From contig NC_088780.1 of the NCBI RefSeq assembly GCF_958450345.1, forward strand, positions 115,828,226 through 115,892,225: a stretch of 64,000 bases of DNA, given 5' to 3'. A program made the position numbers and the translations under genes. The number at the start of each line of letters is the position of its first letter. Positions within the stretch are counted from its first letter, which is position 1. The DNA comes from Calliphora vicina. Taxonomy: Eukaryota > Arthropoda > Insecta > Diptera > Calliphoridae. Of the stretch, positions 1-12,000 are shown piece after piece. The notes below the pieces were generated by a model. That model had not been told where the DNA came from and searched no databases. It was given only the letters and a program-made list of their open reading frames with translations.

Positions 1-415
1 CCATTATCACCTTGTTTTTTGAAACCGAATTCATATTTTTTATTTGTTTTTTAGTTTTTGGATACATGTATTTAGAGAATATATATTTTATTACTATAAG
101 AGAAAAGTCTGTCGCGTACGGTATGTCACGTAAGATATTAAATTTTCTTTATTATAAAATCATCCAAAGATTGTTTTTATTTAAATATGACGGACTGTCA
201 AGGAAAAATGTTGGTTTTAATGTAAGAAATTAAAAGCAAAATAAACTCCTCACGATTCGCAAATTTTCTCATCTTTTTTCAAAATCATTTCCGTTTTATG
301 TCACTTACGTACGATACACCCTAATTTTGCTCGATATTTTGGACAACAATGTTTCGAATGTGCTCAAATTACACTACCATAGTGGAGAGGGTATAATCCG
401 TTTGTGCAGATGTTT
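1..415 (+). repeat. Dispersed repeat A, 5' part of an interrupted copy
   Basis: This stretch matches 49010-49235 (same orientation) and 41240-41450 (opposite orientation), including the shared words TTTTGGACAACAAT and CGTTTTATGTCAC. It appears to be the front part of a repeat A copy whose tail resumes near 1020 and ends at 1135; a repeat C fragment lies between. The copy starts before the window. No open frame in it is convincing. Confidence 0.7.
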
Positions 416-429
416 CTAACGCCCAAAAA

Positions 430-975
430 TATTAGTCTAACACCCACCTTAAACGATGTCCTTCCGTTCGTCTGGCTGGCTTCAAGTCCATGTAAACCTT
501 GTGCTCAAAGTACAGGTAGCAATTTTGAAGATATTGTGAAGATATGTATCAAATTTGATCGATCAAATTTGATACATACATTTGCTTCAGCCCAAGGACG
601 AAGCCTGGACGAAGAACTGGATGAAATCGGTTCATTATTTCGCCTAGACCGCATACAAATGTCCTCCTAATTGGACTTAATCGGTCATAACTGTTTAATT
701 TATATAAGTATCTACACAAATTTCGCTTCAAATAAGTTTTATATACACGAAAATCATATCACGAAATTTTATGATGGATCAGTATATAATTGGTCTTAGC
801 TCCCATTCGAAAATCACTTTAACGAGCATAAATCTCTTAAAAATTTTAGAATCCACATAAAATTCAACAGCCCAATTTCATGGCGATAGATCCATAATTA
901 GACATAGCTCCCATATAAGGCCAACTTCCGAAAATCATTCACGAAAATAAATTATTGAAATTAAAAAAAAAATAA
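430..975 (-). repeat. Dispersed repeat C copy inserted in repeat A
   Basis: Reverse-oriented copy of the dispersed non-coding repeat typified by the words ATATGGGAGCTATGAC, ATTATGGACCGATCGCC and GAAAATCACTTTAA. It aligns by eye with 5160-5500, with the arms of the 29.3-30.6 kb palindrome and with 36730-36990. Short frames in it, such as 404-670, are repeat sequence and not genes. Such families with no coding capacity are abundant in calyptrate fly genomes. Confidence 0.7.
543..578. repeat. Perfect 36-bp palindrome
   Basis: Every base from 543 to 560 pairs with 578 back to 561; the centre reads TTTGATCGATCAAA. It has no loop, so it is a perfect dyad rather than a hairpin with a spacer. It lies inside the repeat C copy. 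The function is unknown. Confidence 0.95.
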
Positions 976-1019
976 AATAGATTTTTGCTCATTTACTCAT
1001 ACTTGTTTTTTGACTATAT

Positions 1020-1135
1020 TATCCTTTTAAAGGAATAAAGACGAAATTATTTTTCAAATACTCTTATTTTTGCAAAATCTACTCCACTCTATCTATAGGC
1101 ATACAAATGTCACGTACAATGACATGAAATTGCCC
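1020..1135 (+). repeat. Dispersed repeat A, 3' end of the interrupted copy
   Basis: Matches 49255-49364: the words CTCTTATTTTTGCAAAATCTA and GAAATTGCCC are shared. The terminus GCCC is followed by ATAT, the same flank seen at both complete copies (40240-41799 and 48890-49364). That suggests ATAT is the target duplication of this family. Confidence 0.65.
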
Positions 1136-1722
1136 ATATGTACATACGAAGAGTTTAGAACGAATTTTATAAATCCGCCATAATAGACATTGTTCATTTT
1201 TAGTCTCGTTTTTGGTGTTTCAATACGTGGGAAGTAAATGTTAAACAAATTATACCTCTTACAGGCTGTAGTAAAGAGTATTGTAAAAAGATAAACAACA
1301 CTGAAATTATTATTAGCGGTATTTAGTGACTAAACAATTTTAAAATTGTGATCGCAACGTTTATAGTATTTTTCATTAGACTTTTTTTTATCGATTTATT
1401 GAAATGTATTTATTTTTCTTTTCAATTTATTTAAAACAAATTATATTTGTTATTATGTTATTTATGGATACGAGTATTTTTTATGGCTCATACATTTTAT
1501 TTTAGTTTAGAGTGTGTGTTAGAGTGTGTACTCTACATTAGACTAGTATAAACTAGTGAATTTTTAATCATGATACGCTAAACTCTTGAACAAATAACTT
1601 TAATTGTGAAAATTCACTATCTAAATCCAGAAAATTGTACTGTATCGCTTCGAGCAGCTAAATTCGATATTCAGGGTACTGTAACTGACAATTTATCAAA
1701 ATACATACTATCGTAGTGAGAC

Positions 1723-2003
1723 AAACAATGCAGTTGTTGCGCAAGAAATATTATGGTCGCGTATTTCTCGATTTGGCGATGTCAGCTGGCCAGCTCGTTC
1801 TTGTGATTTAATGCCGTTGGACTATTTTCTGTGGGTCCATTTAAAAGATTGGGTTTATGTGAACAAACCTTAAACAACTGATGCTCTGAAAGATGAAATT
1901 TGGCGAGATAAACGAAGCATTTTTGAAAAATGTGGTTAAAAATTTTGTGAAAAAAAGTTTGCAGACATGCTAATGGTGGACATTTGCCCAACATCATATT
2001 TTA
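1723..2003 (+). pseudogene. Mariner-like (Tc1/mariner superfamily) transposase relic, C-terminal part
   Basis: One reading frame gives ISRFGDVSWPARSCDLMPLD, then YFLWVHLKDWVYVNKP, a stop, TTDALKDEIW, another stop and a tail ending MVDICPTSYF. The block WPARSCDL.PLDYFLW is the region of the last catalytic acidic residue in many insect mariner-type transposases, which move DNA by cut-and-paste. Two in-frame stops and the missing N-terminal half make it a dead relic. No intact terminal repeats are visible around it. Confidence 0.8.
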
Positions 2004-2145
2004 TTATTATTTTCCATATTTCCACTTTACATTCCTATCAAAAAAACATATTTTGTCAGTGCTTTTAAGCAAATTTATTCATAACCTCAAAATTGCTCTC
2101 ATTTTTAAAATACTATAAATCACACTCCAAGAATCTATATAAATA

Positions 2146-2329
2146 TATAAATGTCTTTGTAAGTTTGTTTGTTGGTTTGTTTATTTGTTTGAGCATCACG
2201 CCTAAACGGCTGAACCGATTTTATTGAAATTTGGAACGTACATAGATCCTTACTGGGAAGCGTCAATAGGCTATATATTTTTTTATTTTACTACGACAGG
2301 GGTAGCGAAGCGCTCCGGGTCAAGCTAGT
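2146..2329 (+). mobile_element. Helitron-like non-autonomous element or 3' end
   Basis: Begins TCTATATAAATATA and ends CTAG followed by T, with A before the first T, as expected for Helitron insertion between A and T. A small hairpin AGCG-AAG-CGCT lies about 15 bp before the end. The middle holds the phrase ACGCCTAAACGGCTGAACCG, which recurs in non-autonomous Helitron-like repeats of many insects. There is no coding capacity. The assignment rests on end structure and remembered similarity. Confidence 0.45.
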
Positions 2330-3550
2330 ATTATATAAATTATAAAACATATAAACAAGTAAACAAATAGCTTATGTATCAAAAAATTAACAAAGTGAGT
2401 TGAACGGTAAAAAGTTTAAGATCTATGAAACAGATAAAAGTTTTTATACGAAATGTATTAAGTATGTTGGTGCTGAGTATATAATATTTGGAAACAGGTA
2501 ATTGTCTTGTTTCGTACTTCAGAAAAGTTATAGCAAAGTATAGGACGACGTTACGTCGTGGAGCACTACTACTAAGTAATGCTAATGCTATGTTCAAAAT
2601 ATTTTATTGCATTAACTGTAATTTATAATTACTGATAATTAAATTATTTTACATTGTTTTTCGATTTAACTGCTGCTTATGCTGTGGTGGCCAACAATTT
2701 TTTTTTTTTTAAATAAACCAAATTTCGTATTTTTAGTTCCATTTGTTTCGGGCATATCATGTATTAACAGCGGATGTTCGCTGAAGGGGGTCAACGTATT
2801 TCCTCATATCTTTGTAAATATATGTTGTACCAATTTTTCCAAACATATTTGGGGATCTTAAAACATTAATACTAATTTCATAACCTTAGGACCTTTTGTT
2901 TTGGCATCATCACACTTAATATTCAGTCTATAAAAAAATTTTAAATATTTGTTCCTAAATAGCTTGCCGCCACTGTACATATTTTATTTGCTATATTTAA
3001 CAGTCAGTCATTTGATACGCGATACATGCCGATTTAATTTTGTTCTCATGTATTAATTGTTAATTAAGTATTTAACCAATTTTTAAATCAATCCCATAAT
3101 AAGAATGAAATAATAAATTTTAACTAGAAATTTGATGTTAAGCGGAAATTTATTAAAAATTATCGTGATTGGAATCTCATATTCAAATTTTCATAATCTA
3201 CTTTTCACATTTGTAGGAACATAAAAACAAATAGATGGGTTTTTAATCAAATATAATATTGAAATATAATTTCTAGCTTTTAATATGTCTGTTCTAATTC
3301 ACTTTCATTGACCTAAGACTAATGAATTAATGAAAATGAATGAATTCTAATGTAGGCTAACCATACTAAAGCGGTATAAAAAGAATTTAAAAAAATTACA
3401 ATAATTTGGATGTATTATTTGAAATTTTATTTTTATAATACATATTTGGATTTTGCAAACAAACGATCCGAAAATTATGTTAAAACCATTCTGTCAATAT
3501 GTTTTAAATAAGGGCCTCTCAAATAACAAAACATATTAATATACATCAAA
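2330..3550. other. AT-rich intergenic stretch, no gene seen
   Basis: No coding-like frame, repeat ends or RNA gene is visible. The short open frames at 2379-2597 and 2679-2861 are low-complexity or AT-rich and match nothing recognisable. Confidence 0.5.
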
Positions 3551-3552
3551 TA

Positions 3553-3894
3553 CAGTGCACTCGCGATAATATGAACTAATTAAACCCAGGCCAGTTCAGT
3601 TTTGCAAGATTGTTCATATCTGCGAATGACATCTAATTCCCATCAACATCTAGGGTAGTCCAAAAATTATTAAGCAGTCGAATTACAATTTAGCTACCTT
3701 GTTGATTTAGATTACAACTCTGTGTAGATAGATAAAATACGTTAAAAAAAAACAAAAATAAGCTGTTCATATTTTAAAAAGCTGAACAGCTTAGTTCCTT
3801 AAGTTCATATTTTAGAGTACCTAATGGAAGTAAAAAGTGTTCATATTTTGGTGTGTTCATATATTGGGGTGTTCATATTATCGCGAGTGCACTG
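3553..3894. mobile_element. 342-bp MITE with 24-bp perfect terminal inverted repeats (pogo/Tc1-mariner type)
   Basis: The 24-bp ends are exact reverse complements, beginning CAGTGCACTCGCGATAATAT, and the element is flanked on both sides by TA (3551-3552, 3895-3896). TA duplication and CAGT ends are typical of the Tc1/mariner/pogo superfamily. The interior has repeated GTTCATAT motifs and no coding capacity, so it must have depended on a transposase supplied elsewhere. Identical ends suggest a fairly recent insertion. Confidence 0.88.
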
Positions 3895-4589
3895 TAAAAT
3901 GTATTTAGCTTTCCAACAAACCTAAGTTTTTCAAAAAATGTTCTATATTAAATTGTTTTCACGAAAAAAATTCTTATAATTTATAAGTTATTTAATTGGA
4001 TTTATTGGTGTATGTACGTATCCAAGAAATATCAATGTGTGTTTAATTTTATCTCTGCAAAACTGAGTTTTAACTTATGTAATTTCCATATTATGCTTGT
4101 TTTATTAAACTTCTCATCTTAACTATTTTTAAAATAATAAAAAATACACAATTTATAACTTCCTCTACGAATAGAAACATACCGTGATATTAATAATTAT
4201 ACAAACATATATATACATACAAATATATAGCAAACTTATTTTTAACATGCATTAAATATGGCCAAATAGCCGACTAGTTTCAGTCTATTAGATACGATCT
4301 AATAATACCCTACAATATGTATTAGAGGATACAAGAAGTAATAGGTTTTAAATTGGATAAAATACCAATACCTCTAAAATACTCTTCCAACTCGACTAAT
4401 GTTAACGCTACAACACCAATAAATAATTATAAATTTTGAAAATACCCATTTTGATTTTCCGCATTGAAATCTAAACAAGTTAAAAAGTTTTTTTTTATTA
4501 ATAATATAAGTCAGACCAAAATTACCATTGTCATTTAAAATAAGACAAATTAAATTGACATTACCATTGTCGTTTAATATCCTTATATA

Positions 4590-5060
4590 TTTATGTTGTC
4601 ATTTCGTTTGTAACACATCGATATATTAGTCGTAGATCCTCTGGGTCCTCATTAAAATTCTATGATGGTCTATTTATGCCTGTCAGTCTGTATGTAGATG
4701 ACATGATAGGAACTATATGGATGAACCTAGGGGTGTGAAATTTACCTCAAAAAGTGCGTCCGTTTGACATAAAAAACACTATAGGGCCTAAACGAGAACA
4801 ACCAAATTTGCAACAATTATTTCTAAATAGCTGATTTTTGTTTCCAAATGAACAAAAGAAGTATGAATAAATATGATATACGGACTTATCATTTTGTTCT
4901 CGATAACATTTTAATGCCTGATTATAGAACGACGAAATTTACCAGTGATATTTTCTATTATTTTAGAAAATATAAAATTAACCAATTCGGTTGAACAAGA
5001 TAAATGTTTTCATACAAAAATGCACAAAAATCGTATTATATTGACACATTCGAATATAAC
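4590..5060. repeat. Dispersed repeat G fragment
   Basis: Contains TTTCGTTTGTAACACATCGA with TATTAGTCGTAGA, GGGTCCTCATTAAAATTC and, near the end, CATTCGAATATAACACTC. The same words occur at 39390-39545 and 41950-42090. This is a common calyptrate non-coding repeat; no gene is seen in it. Confidence 0.6.
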
Positions 5061-5159
5061 ACTCTTAGTTGATGCCGTTCCGAATCGTTGGCAAACATTG
5101 AATAACATTTATCGACCTTTTTGACATACTTGTCCTTTGCCACAAAAAACAAGTAAGAA

Positions 5160-5500
5160 AGTACCCTACACTGAGTAAATGTGTAAAAACCTTTTTTTTA
5201 ATTTCAATAATTTATTTTCGTGAATGATTTTCGGAAGTTGGTATTATATGGGAGCTATGACTAATTATGGACCGATCGCCATAAAATTTCGTAACATGAC
5301 TTCCGTATATAAAAAAATTATTTGAAACGAAATTTGTATAAAAAGTTGTGACCGATAAAGTAATTTGTATGGGGGCTAGATGAAATAATGGACCTATTTC
5401 AACCAGTTTTAATAGGCTTCACCTTTGGGCTGAAGCAAAGGTCTGCCCACAAGGCTTACATGGTCAATCAGGCAGTTAGCCAGCCAACCAACGGTTACAA
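5160..5500 (+). repeat. Dispersed repeat C copy, forward orientation
   Basis: Holds GAATGATTTTCGGAAGTTGG, ATATGGGAGCTATGACTAAT and GGACCGATCGCCAT, then GCTTCACCTTTGGGCTGAAG. It is the same unit as 430-975 in opposite orientation, including the end near GCCAGCCAACC. Confidence 0.7.
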
Positions 5501-6270
5501 ATTCAAAAACGAAATGAACATAAGCACCATAAAAACGTTAGCTAAAAGATAAAAGCAACTTCAATTGTATAGGTTAACTAACTAATTTATTAATTGATAT
5601 GATAAGAATAGAATAGAACATTCAACATGATTTTTTATTGGATAACTAAGTAAACATTGTGTTTTAAAAGTGTCCAAAATAACAGCAGATACTTGAATTC
5701 ATTCTCACCAATTTATAGTGTTGAAACCCAAACGATTAATCATGATATTTGTGTATTTGTAATCAACACATAAATAAACAAAAATATTATCTATTGTTTT
5801 TAAATTTATTTATTAATAATTTGTTAGTTAAGTTATCATACACATACAAACAAAATTTGAAATGAAATTTATTAGCTAGAATTTAGTTTGCTTTTTGTTG
5901 TTTTGTTTTTGTTAATTTTTTTTTAAACCATTTAAATGTTTTGTTATTGTGCTTTTTTACAATTATTGTTTATTAGTTTGTGTGTAGTTCTTGTATTTTT
6001 TGTTTTCCTATGAGAGAACTAAGAGCCAAAAACCCATTAATTTGCCGGGTTGGTCTGGTCTGACTGCTTGCCTGCGTGCCTGGTTGTTTGCTTACTTTCA
6101 TGCTTGCTATCTATCTATGCTGTTAGACTGTGCTTGCACTCGCTTGTATTTATATTGTATAAAATGGTCAGAAAAAGTTAGCAAGCAAATCCGTACCGTA
6201 GCTAGAACAGACAATACTAATTTAGTGGGCTTTAGTCATATGAGCACATTTAGTATTCAATGTTGTCACA
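5500..6270. other. AT-rich stretch, possible 3' UTR of a minus-strand gene
   Basis: No convincing coding region. The open frame at 5991-6329 (+) is compositionally poor and matches no family. If the small minus-strand exon at 6271-6354 is real, this would be its 3' UTR, with a reverse-strand AATAAA around 5965-5970. Confidence 0.3.
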
Positions 6271-6354
6271 TTAGAAGTAGTATGAGCGTTTCAGTTTTTT
6301 CTTCTTCTTGTTCGACATTTGTTGTCTAATTTTGTGAGCGGCCTCCTGTTGCTG
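6271..6354 (-). CDS. Possible terminal coding exon of an unrecognised gene
   Basis: Read on the minus strand after an AG at 6355-6356, the frame gives QQQEAAHKIRQQMSNKKKKK followed by LKRSYYF and a TAA stop, 27 residues in all. The lysine-rich tail looks more protein-like than its surroundings and would suit a basic nuclear or membrane-proximal C-terminus. Against it, the bases before the putative acceptor are a run of A, not a pyrimidine tract, and no upstream exon was found. It may be chance. Confidence 0.2.
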   Translation of the reverse strand, partial: QQQEAAHKIRQQMSNKKKKKLKRSYYF

Positions 6355-7003
6355 CTATTTTTTTTTTTTTTTCAATATCTCAATCAGTTTTTGAGTGGCA
6401 AACGTCGCGCATAACACGCTAAATTCAAATACACAAATAATAAAATTCGTACAAAAACAAACAAACAAAAAAAAAAAAACAAATATAAAAAAGAGAATAA
6501 CACGCGAACTATAAGATACAACGTGCAGATAAATGTGATTTAATAAATAATTTAAAATAAATAAAATTTTTAACACATTATTTGATGTGATTTTATAAAA
6601 TGCTACATTACGCTTTAGCGTTGTACGAGTATATAGTGTAAAATTCAAATATTTATTTAAAATATTCTGTTGTTTTTTTTTGTAGAAAGTATTTAGAACT
6701 TGTGTTGTGCTAATTTCTTAGATTTGTGACTTTTTTTAATATCTAACAAAAAAATATCAGCTCTAAATGAAAAAAATAAATAAAAATGTTAATTAATTTT
6801 CTTGACTGTCATCATAAGGTCTTTTGTGCAGATACCATCCTTGAAAATAATAATAACGATCTGAAATGAAAATGTTAACACATTAGATCGTGAGGACTTT
6901 GTAAAGCTTAACATATGTAGCTCCCAAAATGAAACCTGCAACATAAATAAAAAATTGCTTATAATCTCAAACCTTTAAAAAATAGAAAACAAACTAACGG
7001 TCA

Positions 7004-7130
7004 TTATTACAACTTGCCTTTCAGTTCCTGGTACCTTTTTCAATTACTTAAAAGTTAACTTTAAGTAATTGAAAAAGGTACCCTTAAAGTTAACTTTTAC
7101 TATTTCGAACTTAAAGGCAAGTTGTAATAA
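7004..7130. mobile_element. 127-bp palindromic MITE
   Basis: The outer 18 bp (TTATTACAACTTGCCTTT) are perfectly inverted at 7113-7130, and an inner 23-bp arm at 7030-7052 starting GGTACCTTTTTC is perfectly inverted at 7060-7082. Almost the whole segment folds on itself. There is no coding capacity and no clear target duplication. Confidence 0.75.
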
Positions 7131-7160
7131 GGGCCCTAAAAAGTATTTATTATAATGGTA

Positions 7161-7770
7161 CTGACAAAACAATGGAAGCTTAGGTTTATATTTTACAAAA
7201 CTTGTCTGGCCCTTTTTTTACTAAGGTTTTCTATGGAATTGAGATCTGGCGGTTGGGCAGGCCACTTCAAAACTAACTACTCGGTTACAAACTAGGGGCA
7301 TATTTTCCTAAGATAAATAATATGGTTTTAAATGGATCTGTTGGATTTCATTCATAGTAATTTCATGATAAGAATTGGACCTTCAACCTTCCAAAAAGAG
7401 AACAGTTTTCCATTTTTGTCTCAACCTGCAAATTGTATACTAGTAGTACAATATTTTTTTTAGAAATGTGAGATTTTTCTCGTGGCGATAGCAACCAAGA
7501 CATTTGCCGTTTGGCTAACACTTTTAATTTAATGATTAGTGATAACCTCTGGGGGAGTAATTTTTTAAAATTTCTTAAACTCTCTTGCTATTAAATTATG
7601 TTGACTTGTAGTACTTTTACGAGGTCTTCCGCTCAAATGTTGAGTTTTTACAGTACCTGTCTCACGAAATTTGTTAATAATTAATAAACGGCTAATTTAT
7701 TAATTGAAATTTAAGATCCAAGCAGTTCTGAATTGACTACTAAAGACAGTAATTTTCGCTAATTACTTGG
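7161..7770 (-). pseudogene. Deleted relic of the Tc1 element found whole at 42.3-43.9 kb
   Basis: Starts with CTGACAAAACAATGGAAGCT and carries patches aligned to the intact element: GGAATTGAGATCTGGCGGTT (compare 42783), GGGGCATATTTTCC (compare 42906) and CGAGGTCTTCCGCTCAAATG (compare 43420). Large parts of the transposase between these patches are gone, so it encodes nothing. Orientation is the same as the 42-kb copy. Confidence 0.8.
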
Positions 7771-9032
7771 CGGACTCAGTATTTGGCCCGTATGTGTTCA
7801 TCCCAGGTAATCTAGCGTAAAGTCACTTAAAGTAGTCTTTGTCTTATAGCTAGCTATAACTAGCTAATCACTATTTCGTGACACATAGCTATAACTACTG
7901 GGATTAAGTAGCTTTCAACTGATATAACAATTACAATTATTATAATAAGAGTATTCATATAAATTTTTTTTTGGTTAGAAAAATGGAAAAATTTCATTCT
8001 GATTTTTTTACACTTGGTTAAAGTTTGTTAAAAAAATCAACTTTTTGGTGAATTTTTTTATGTTTGTTGTAACAAAAATTAAATTTTTCGACTTTTCCAA
8101 CCATAATAATTTTGAAATGAATACCCTTAATTACAATTTTTAACTATATTCAATACAAATGGGATTAAGCAGTTTTTTACTTGGTTAAAATGTTTTGATT
8201 CTTATATACATAGGTACATATGTACTAAACTAAATTTTTAATTACCAAAAATGCTACAATAATTTTCAGCAATATTTTTTTAACCCAATTTTTTCTCAAA
8301 TAGGGCTGATATTTTTTCGTACATAACTTTTTTTTTCAATTTGCATAAAAATCTTTTAGTTTATAAACAACAACAACAGCTATTCATCATCTAAAAAAGA
8401 AAATAAATAATACAATACCAAAAAACAAAAAAAAAAAATATAGTGAAATGAAAATGTGAAAACATAACGAAACAATGAAAAAAAACCTTTAAGATAAACA
8501 TAAATATTTTGTAAACAAAATCTATGTACAATTTTACAGACACCCACTCGCACGCAAATCGTAGCAAAAACAAAACAAAGCAAAACAAAAGAAATCATAT
8601 ATTTTTTAAACGCAATGACAACTACAACAACAACAATAAACAAAAACCTTGGCTAGTTGTTGTTTATTTTAGACTTTTTTGTGATTTTTTTTTTATTTAC
8701 ATACAAAAAGTACAAATGAAAAATAAGAACTGACATTATTTAAAAACAAATTGTGATTCTTTTTTGCGCAAAGTAACTCAAAATCAAAAAAGTGCATCAA
8801 TCTATCAACATATACAATTGTGTTGAATTTTTATATTCACTTAACCACTCCACCTTCAATTTTATTTTGTTTTTGTTTACTTACTTATTATTTTACTACA
8901 CGTTTTGTAGTTCTCTCTCTGTGATATTCAAATATCTAATAACCCACCACACTCAAACCATTCAATCCATCTGTTTTTTCTATGATCTGATATACTGATC
9001 TTATTTGTGAACAATCATTATTTATAAACGAG
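7771..9032. other. Intergenic/upstream region of the ORP gene, no gene seen
   Basis: AT-rich, with short low-complexity frames on both strands and homopolymer runs. A small dyad TAGCTAGCTATAACTAGCTA lies near 7848-7867. Further 5' exons or the promoter of the ORP gene may lie here, but none can be defined. Confidence 0.4.
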
Positions 9033-12000
9033 ATGAAATTCTTTTTAGGCATTGCCAATTGGGCAAGCGATAGTCGGGACAAATATGATGGCAATCAAAC
9101 AGATAAGGTAAGTTGGAAATAATTTTCAATAACTAATACATATTATGAATGAAATTATTTAATACATATTAAGTATTTATACTCAAAGGTTCGAAAGAGT
9201 TAATTACTAATTAAATTTTTAAAATGAAATTTATTCTTAACTACTGCATTAAAAAATTCATTACGAATATAGTGAATTCATTCCTTTTAGTATTTAGTAT
9301 TAATTTCTTACATTACAAAATAGCTAATACAATTATTGAATTATTAAATTTTTCTTAAATTCTTATCTGTTACAAAAAGACTTAAATAATTTTTTTTCAA
9401 TTAATTTTGTAAATGATTAAAAATTAAAACAAAACTGAATGAAAAAAAAATAGTTTCACTCAATTTGTATTAGATTGGAACCATTTAAGGTTTGAATTAA
9501 ATTTATTATGAATTAATTTAACAATGAATAAATTCTATTTAAATAAAAGCCTTTGAATGAAGATAAAGAATTTGTTATGCTGGGAGTGGATTTTGGAGCC
9601 CAAAATCCACACCAAATTGATGTATTGGTAGTTCAAAACTAATTTCCAATTTTAGATTATTGATAACCTCCCGGGGATTTATTTTAGGAAATTTCTTAAA
9701 CTCTTATCTTGTCTTGGAGTAGTTTTTCGAGGTTTAATTGATTGAAATTCGCAAATCTTTACAATATTTAAAACAATTGTTTGGCAATGCTAAGAAGTAT
9801 TCTTTCTATAAATGTATTTTTGTTAAAATTTAATGCATTTTTAATGCTGAAATTTACTATATTTTAATAGAAAACCTAGTAACATTTAATTTATCTTAGA
9901 AATATGCATACATATATTTGGTAAAAGGTCATGTTTTAAAAACTGAAATTACGGAATATGGTTCTCAAAAACAATTTCTATTGTATTGTTATACTTTTGT
10001 CCATTACCAATAATTGGATCTGTTACAAACGTAATGACATAATCAATACTCAAATGTTAATGCTCAAATATGCCTCAGTTGATTTTGAAGATCCTTCATA
10101 AAATGTAGGACATGTAGATACTTGTCCATATTTATTATTATTTTCTTTAAATTGAAATTCTAGATTTCGATTCCATGGTTTTATTTTACCAATAAAAAAA
10201 CTAAGAATTTAATAGAAAACCTAGTAACATTTAATTTATCTTAGAAATATGCATACATATATTTGGTAAAAGGTCATGTTTTAAAAACTGAAATTACGGA
10301 ATATGGTTCTCAAAAACAATTTCTATTGTATTGTTATACTTTTGTCCATTACCAATAATTGGATCTGTTACAAACGTAATGACATAATCAATACTCAAAT
10401 GTTAATGCTCAAATATGCCTCAGTTGATTTTGAAGATCCTTCATAAAATGTAGGACATGTAGATACTTGTCCATATTTATTATTATTTTCTTTAAATTGA
10501 AATTCTAGATTTCGATTCCATGGTTTTATTTTACCAATAAAAAAACTAAGAATAGGTATATGTAAATGTTTATATCTTTGTTATTTTTTATACATATCTT
10601 TAAAAATAATTTAAATAACCACATTTATATTTTTCTGTTCCAGACATCAACAGACACATCCAAGCTGAATCGTAAAGAATCCTATAAAGCGCAACGTAAA
10701 AATTATAGGCGTGAAAAGAAACGTGTCGCATCTGAATTGTTAAATTCATTGCAAGATCCAGCTGTGATTGTATTGGCAGATTGGCTTAAGGTAAGCAAAT
10801 CAAAATTTTATAACTTTTCTACGCAACAATGTAGTGCTTATTAGATCATAAGTATTTTATCTTATAAGTACTACATTGTTAGGATTTACATAATAATATA
10901 AAAAGGTGTGGGAGAATAAATGGACAAATCCACATTTAAATTGAAAAAAGTTGTGTAGGATGTCTGGCGCACTCACATACAAATCCTAGCAGATTACGAT
11001 TACTCACTCATACCTACTGAAATTGATTTAACATGAAGTTTTGCGTATCGTCGTTTATATTTTCATTAATTTAAGTATTTTTCATCATCAACTGTAAGTT
11101 AATTATCACACACCCGCCCTCACATAACCTGCCTGTGTTTATATTGAATTTGTAAATATTTAGTTTTGAATGTTTATTATTATTTTGTTCTTTGTTTTTG
11201 TTTATTGCCATTGATATATTAATTAAACGGTTTCTTCAAAATTGATTAGCGTTTTAATTGCAAACAAAGTAAATTTATTTGTGTTTTTATTTATCGTTCT
11301 GTCAAGTCTGTTGGAATGGTGTTAACGACATTATTAGAAACAAAATTAGTTTTTATTTGCATAGGAAAAGAAATAAAGATACAAATTGAAACAGAAAAGA
11401 ATGAAGAATATATAATTTATTAGGTCATTAATTGTTGTTAGAGGAAATTAAAATGATTTTTTTTAAAATAAAATTATTTAATATGACGACTACCGCAATG
11501 AAAAATGGTAATTCTGTGCATTGGGGGAAATAAAGCATTCGCGTGTAAGGTAATAACTAATTCATAATAAATAGAGGCATCGGAAATTATGATGAAGTGT
11601 TAGAAGGAATTCTATATTATATAAATTTATGCTTTTGCAAAATAAAATTGTGTTCTCTAACAGGCCTTACATTTTATTTTACATGATTTGTAGAAAAATA
11701 TTTCAAACTGAGATTATTGACATACATAATACTTTTTTATAATTGCAAATATTTGAAAAATTTACGACTGGAGTAAGTGAGTAATCTATAATAAATTTTG
11801 CAAAGTTAATGGTGAAGAAGCTGTTCTATACGGTAGATCAGGTTAATGGACCTACTGAGACAATTGAATAATCGTAAAAGCTCAATATGCTACATATCAA
11901 AGTGCCATAATCAATTCGTTGTGTAGATCTAGTTCATAAAAGTACCCTCCTATGTCATATATCTGCAGAAATTATTACGTAAACTTGACATGTAATATCT

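Larger units (their letters stand above)
9108..10643 (+). other. ORP gene intron after exon 1
   Basis: AT-rich intron holding a short Tc1 relic (9640-9735) and a 345-bp tandem duplication (about 9864-10553). Nothing else is coding-like. The donor is AAG|GTAAGT and the acceptor TTCTGTTCCAG. Confidence 0.7.

Noticed and set aside
5991..6329. 112-residue open frame (+)
   Set aside because: No recognisable motif and odd composition (clusters of Cys, Tyr, Leu). It overlaps a better minus-strand exon candidate.
7848..7867. TAGCTAGCTATAACTAGCTA as a regulatory dyad
   Set aside because: Short, simple sequence in AT-rich DNA. Nothing ties it to a promoter.
8380..8998. Phe/Tyr/Asn-rich frames on both strands
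   Set aside because: They arise from A/T-rich simple sequence; no conserved motif.
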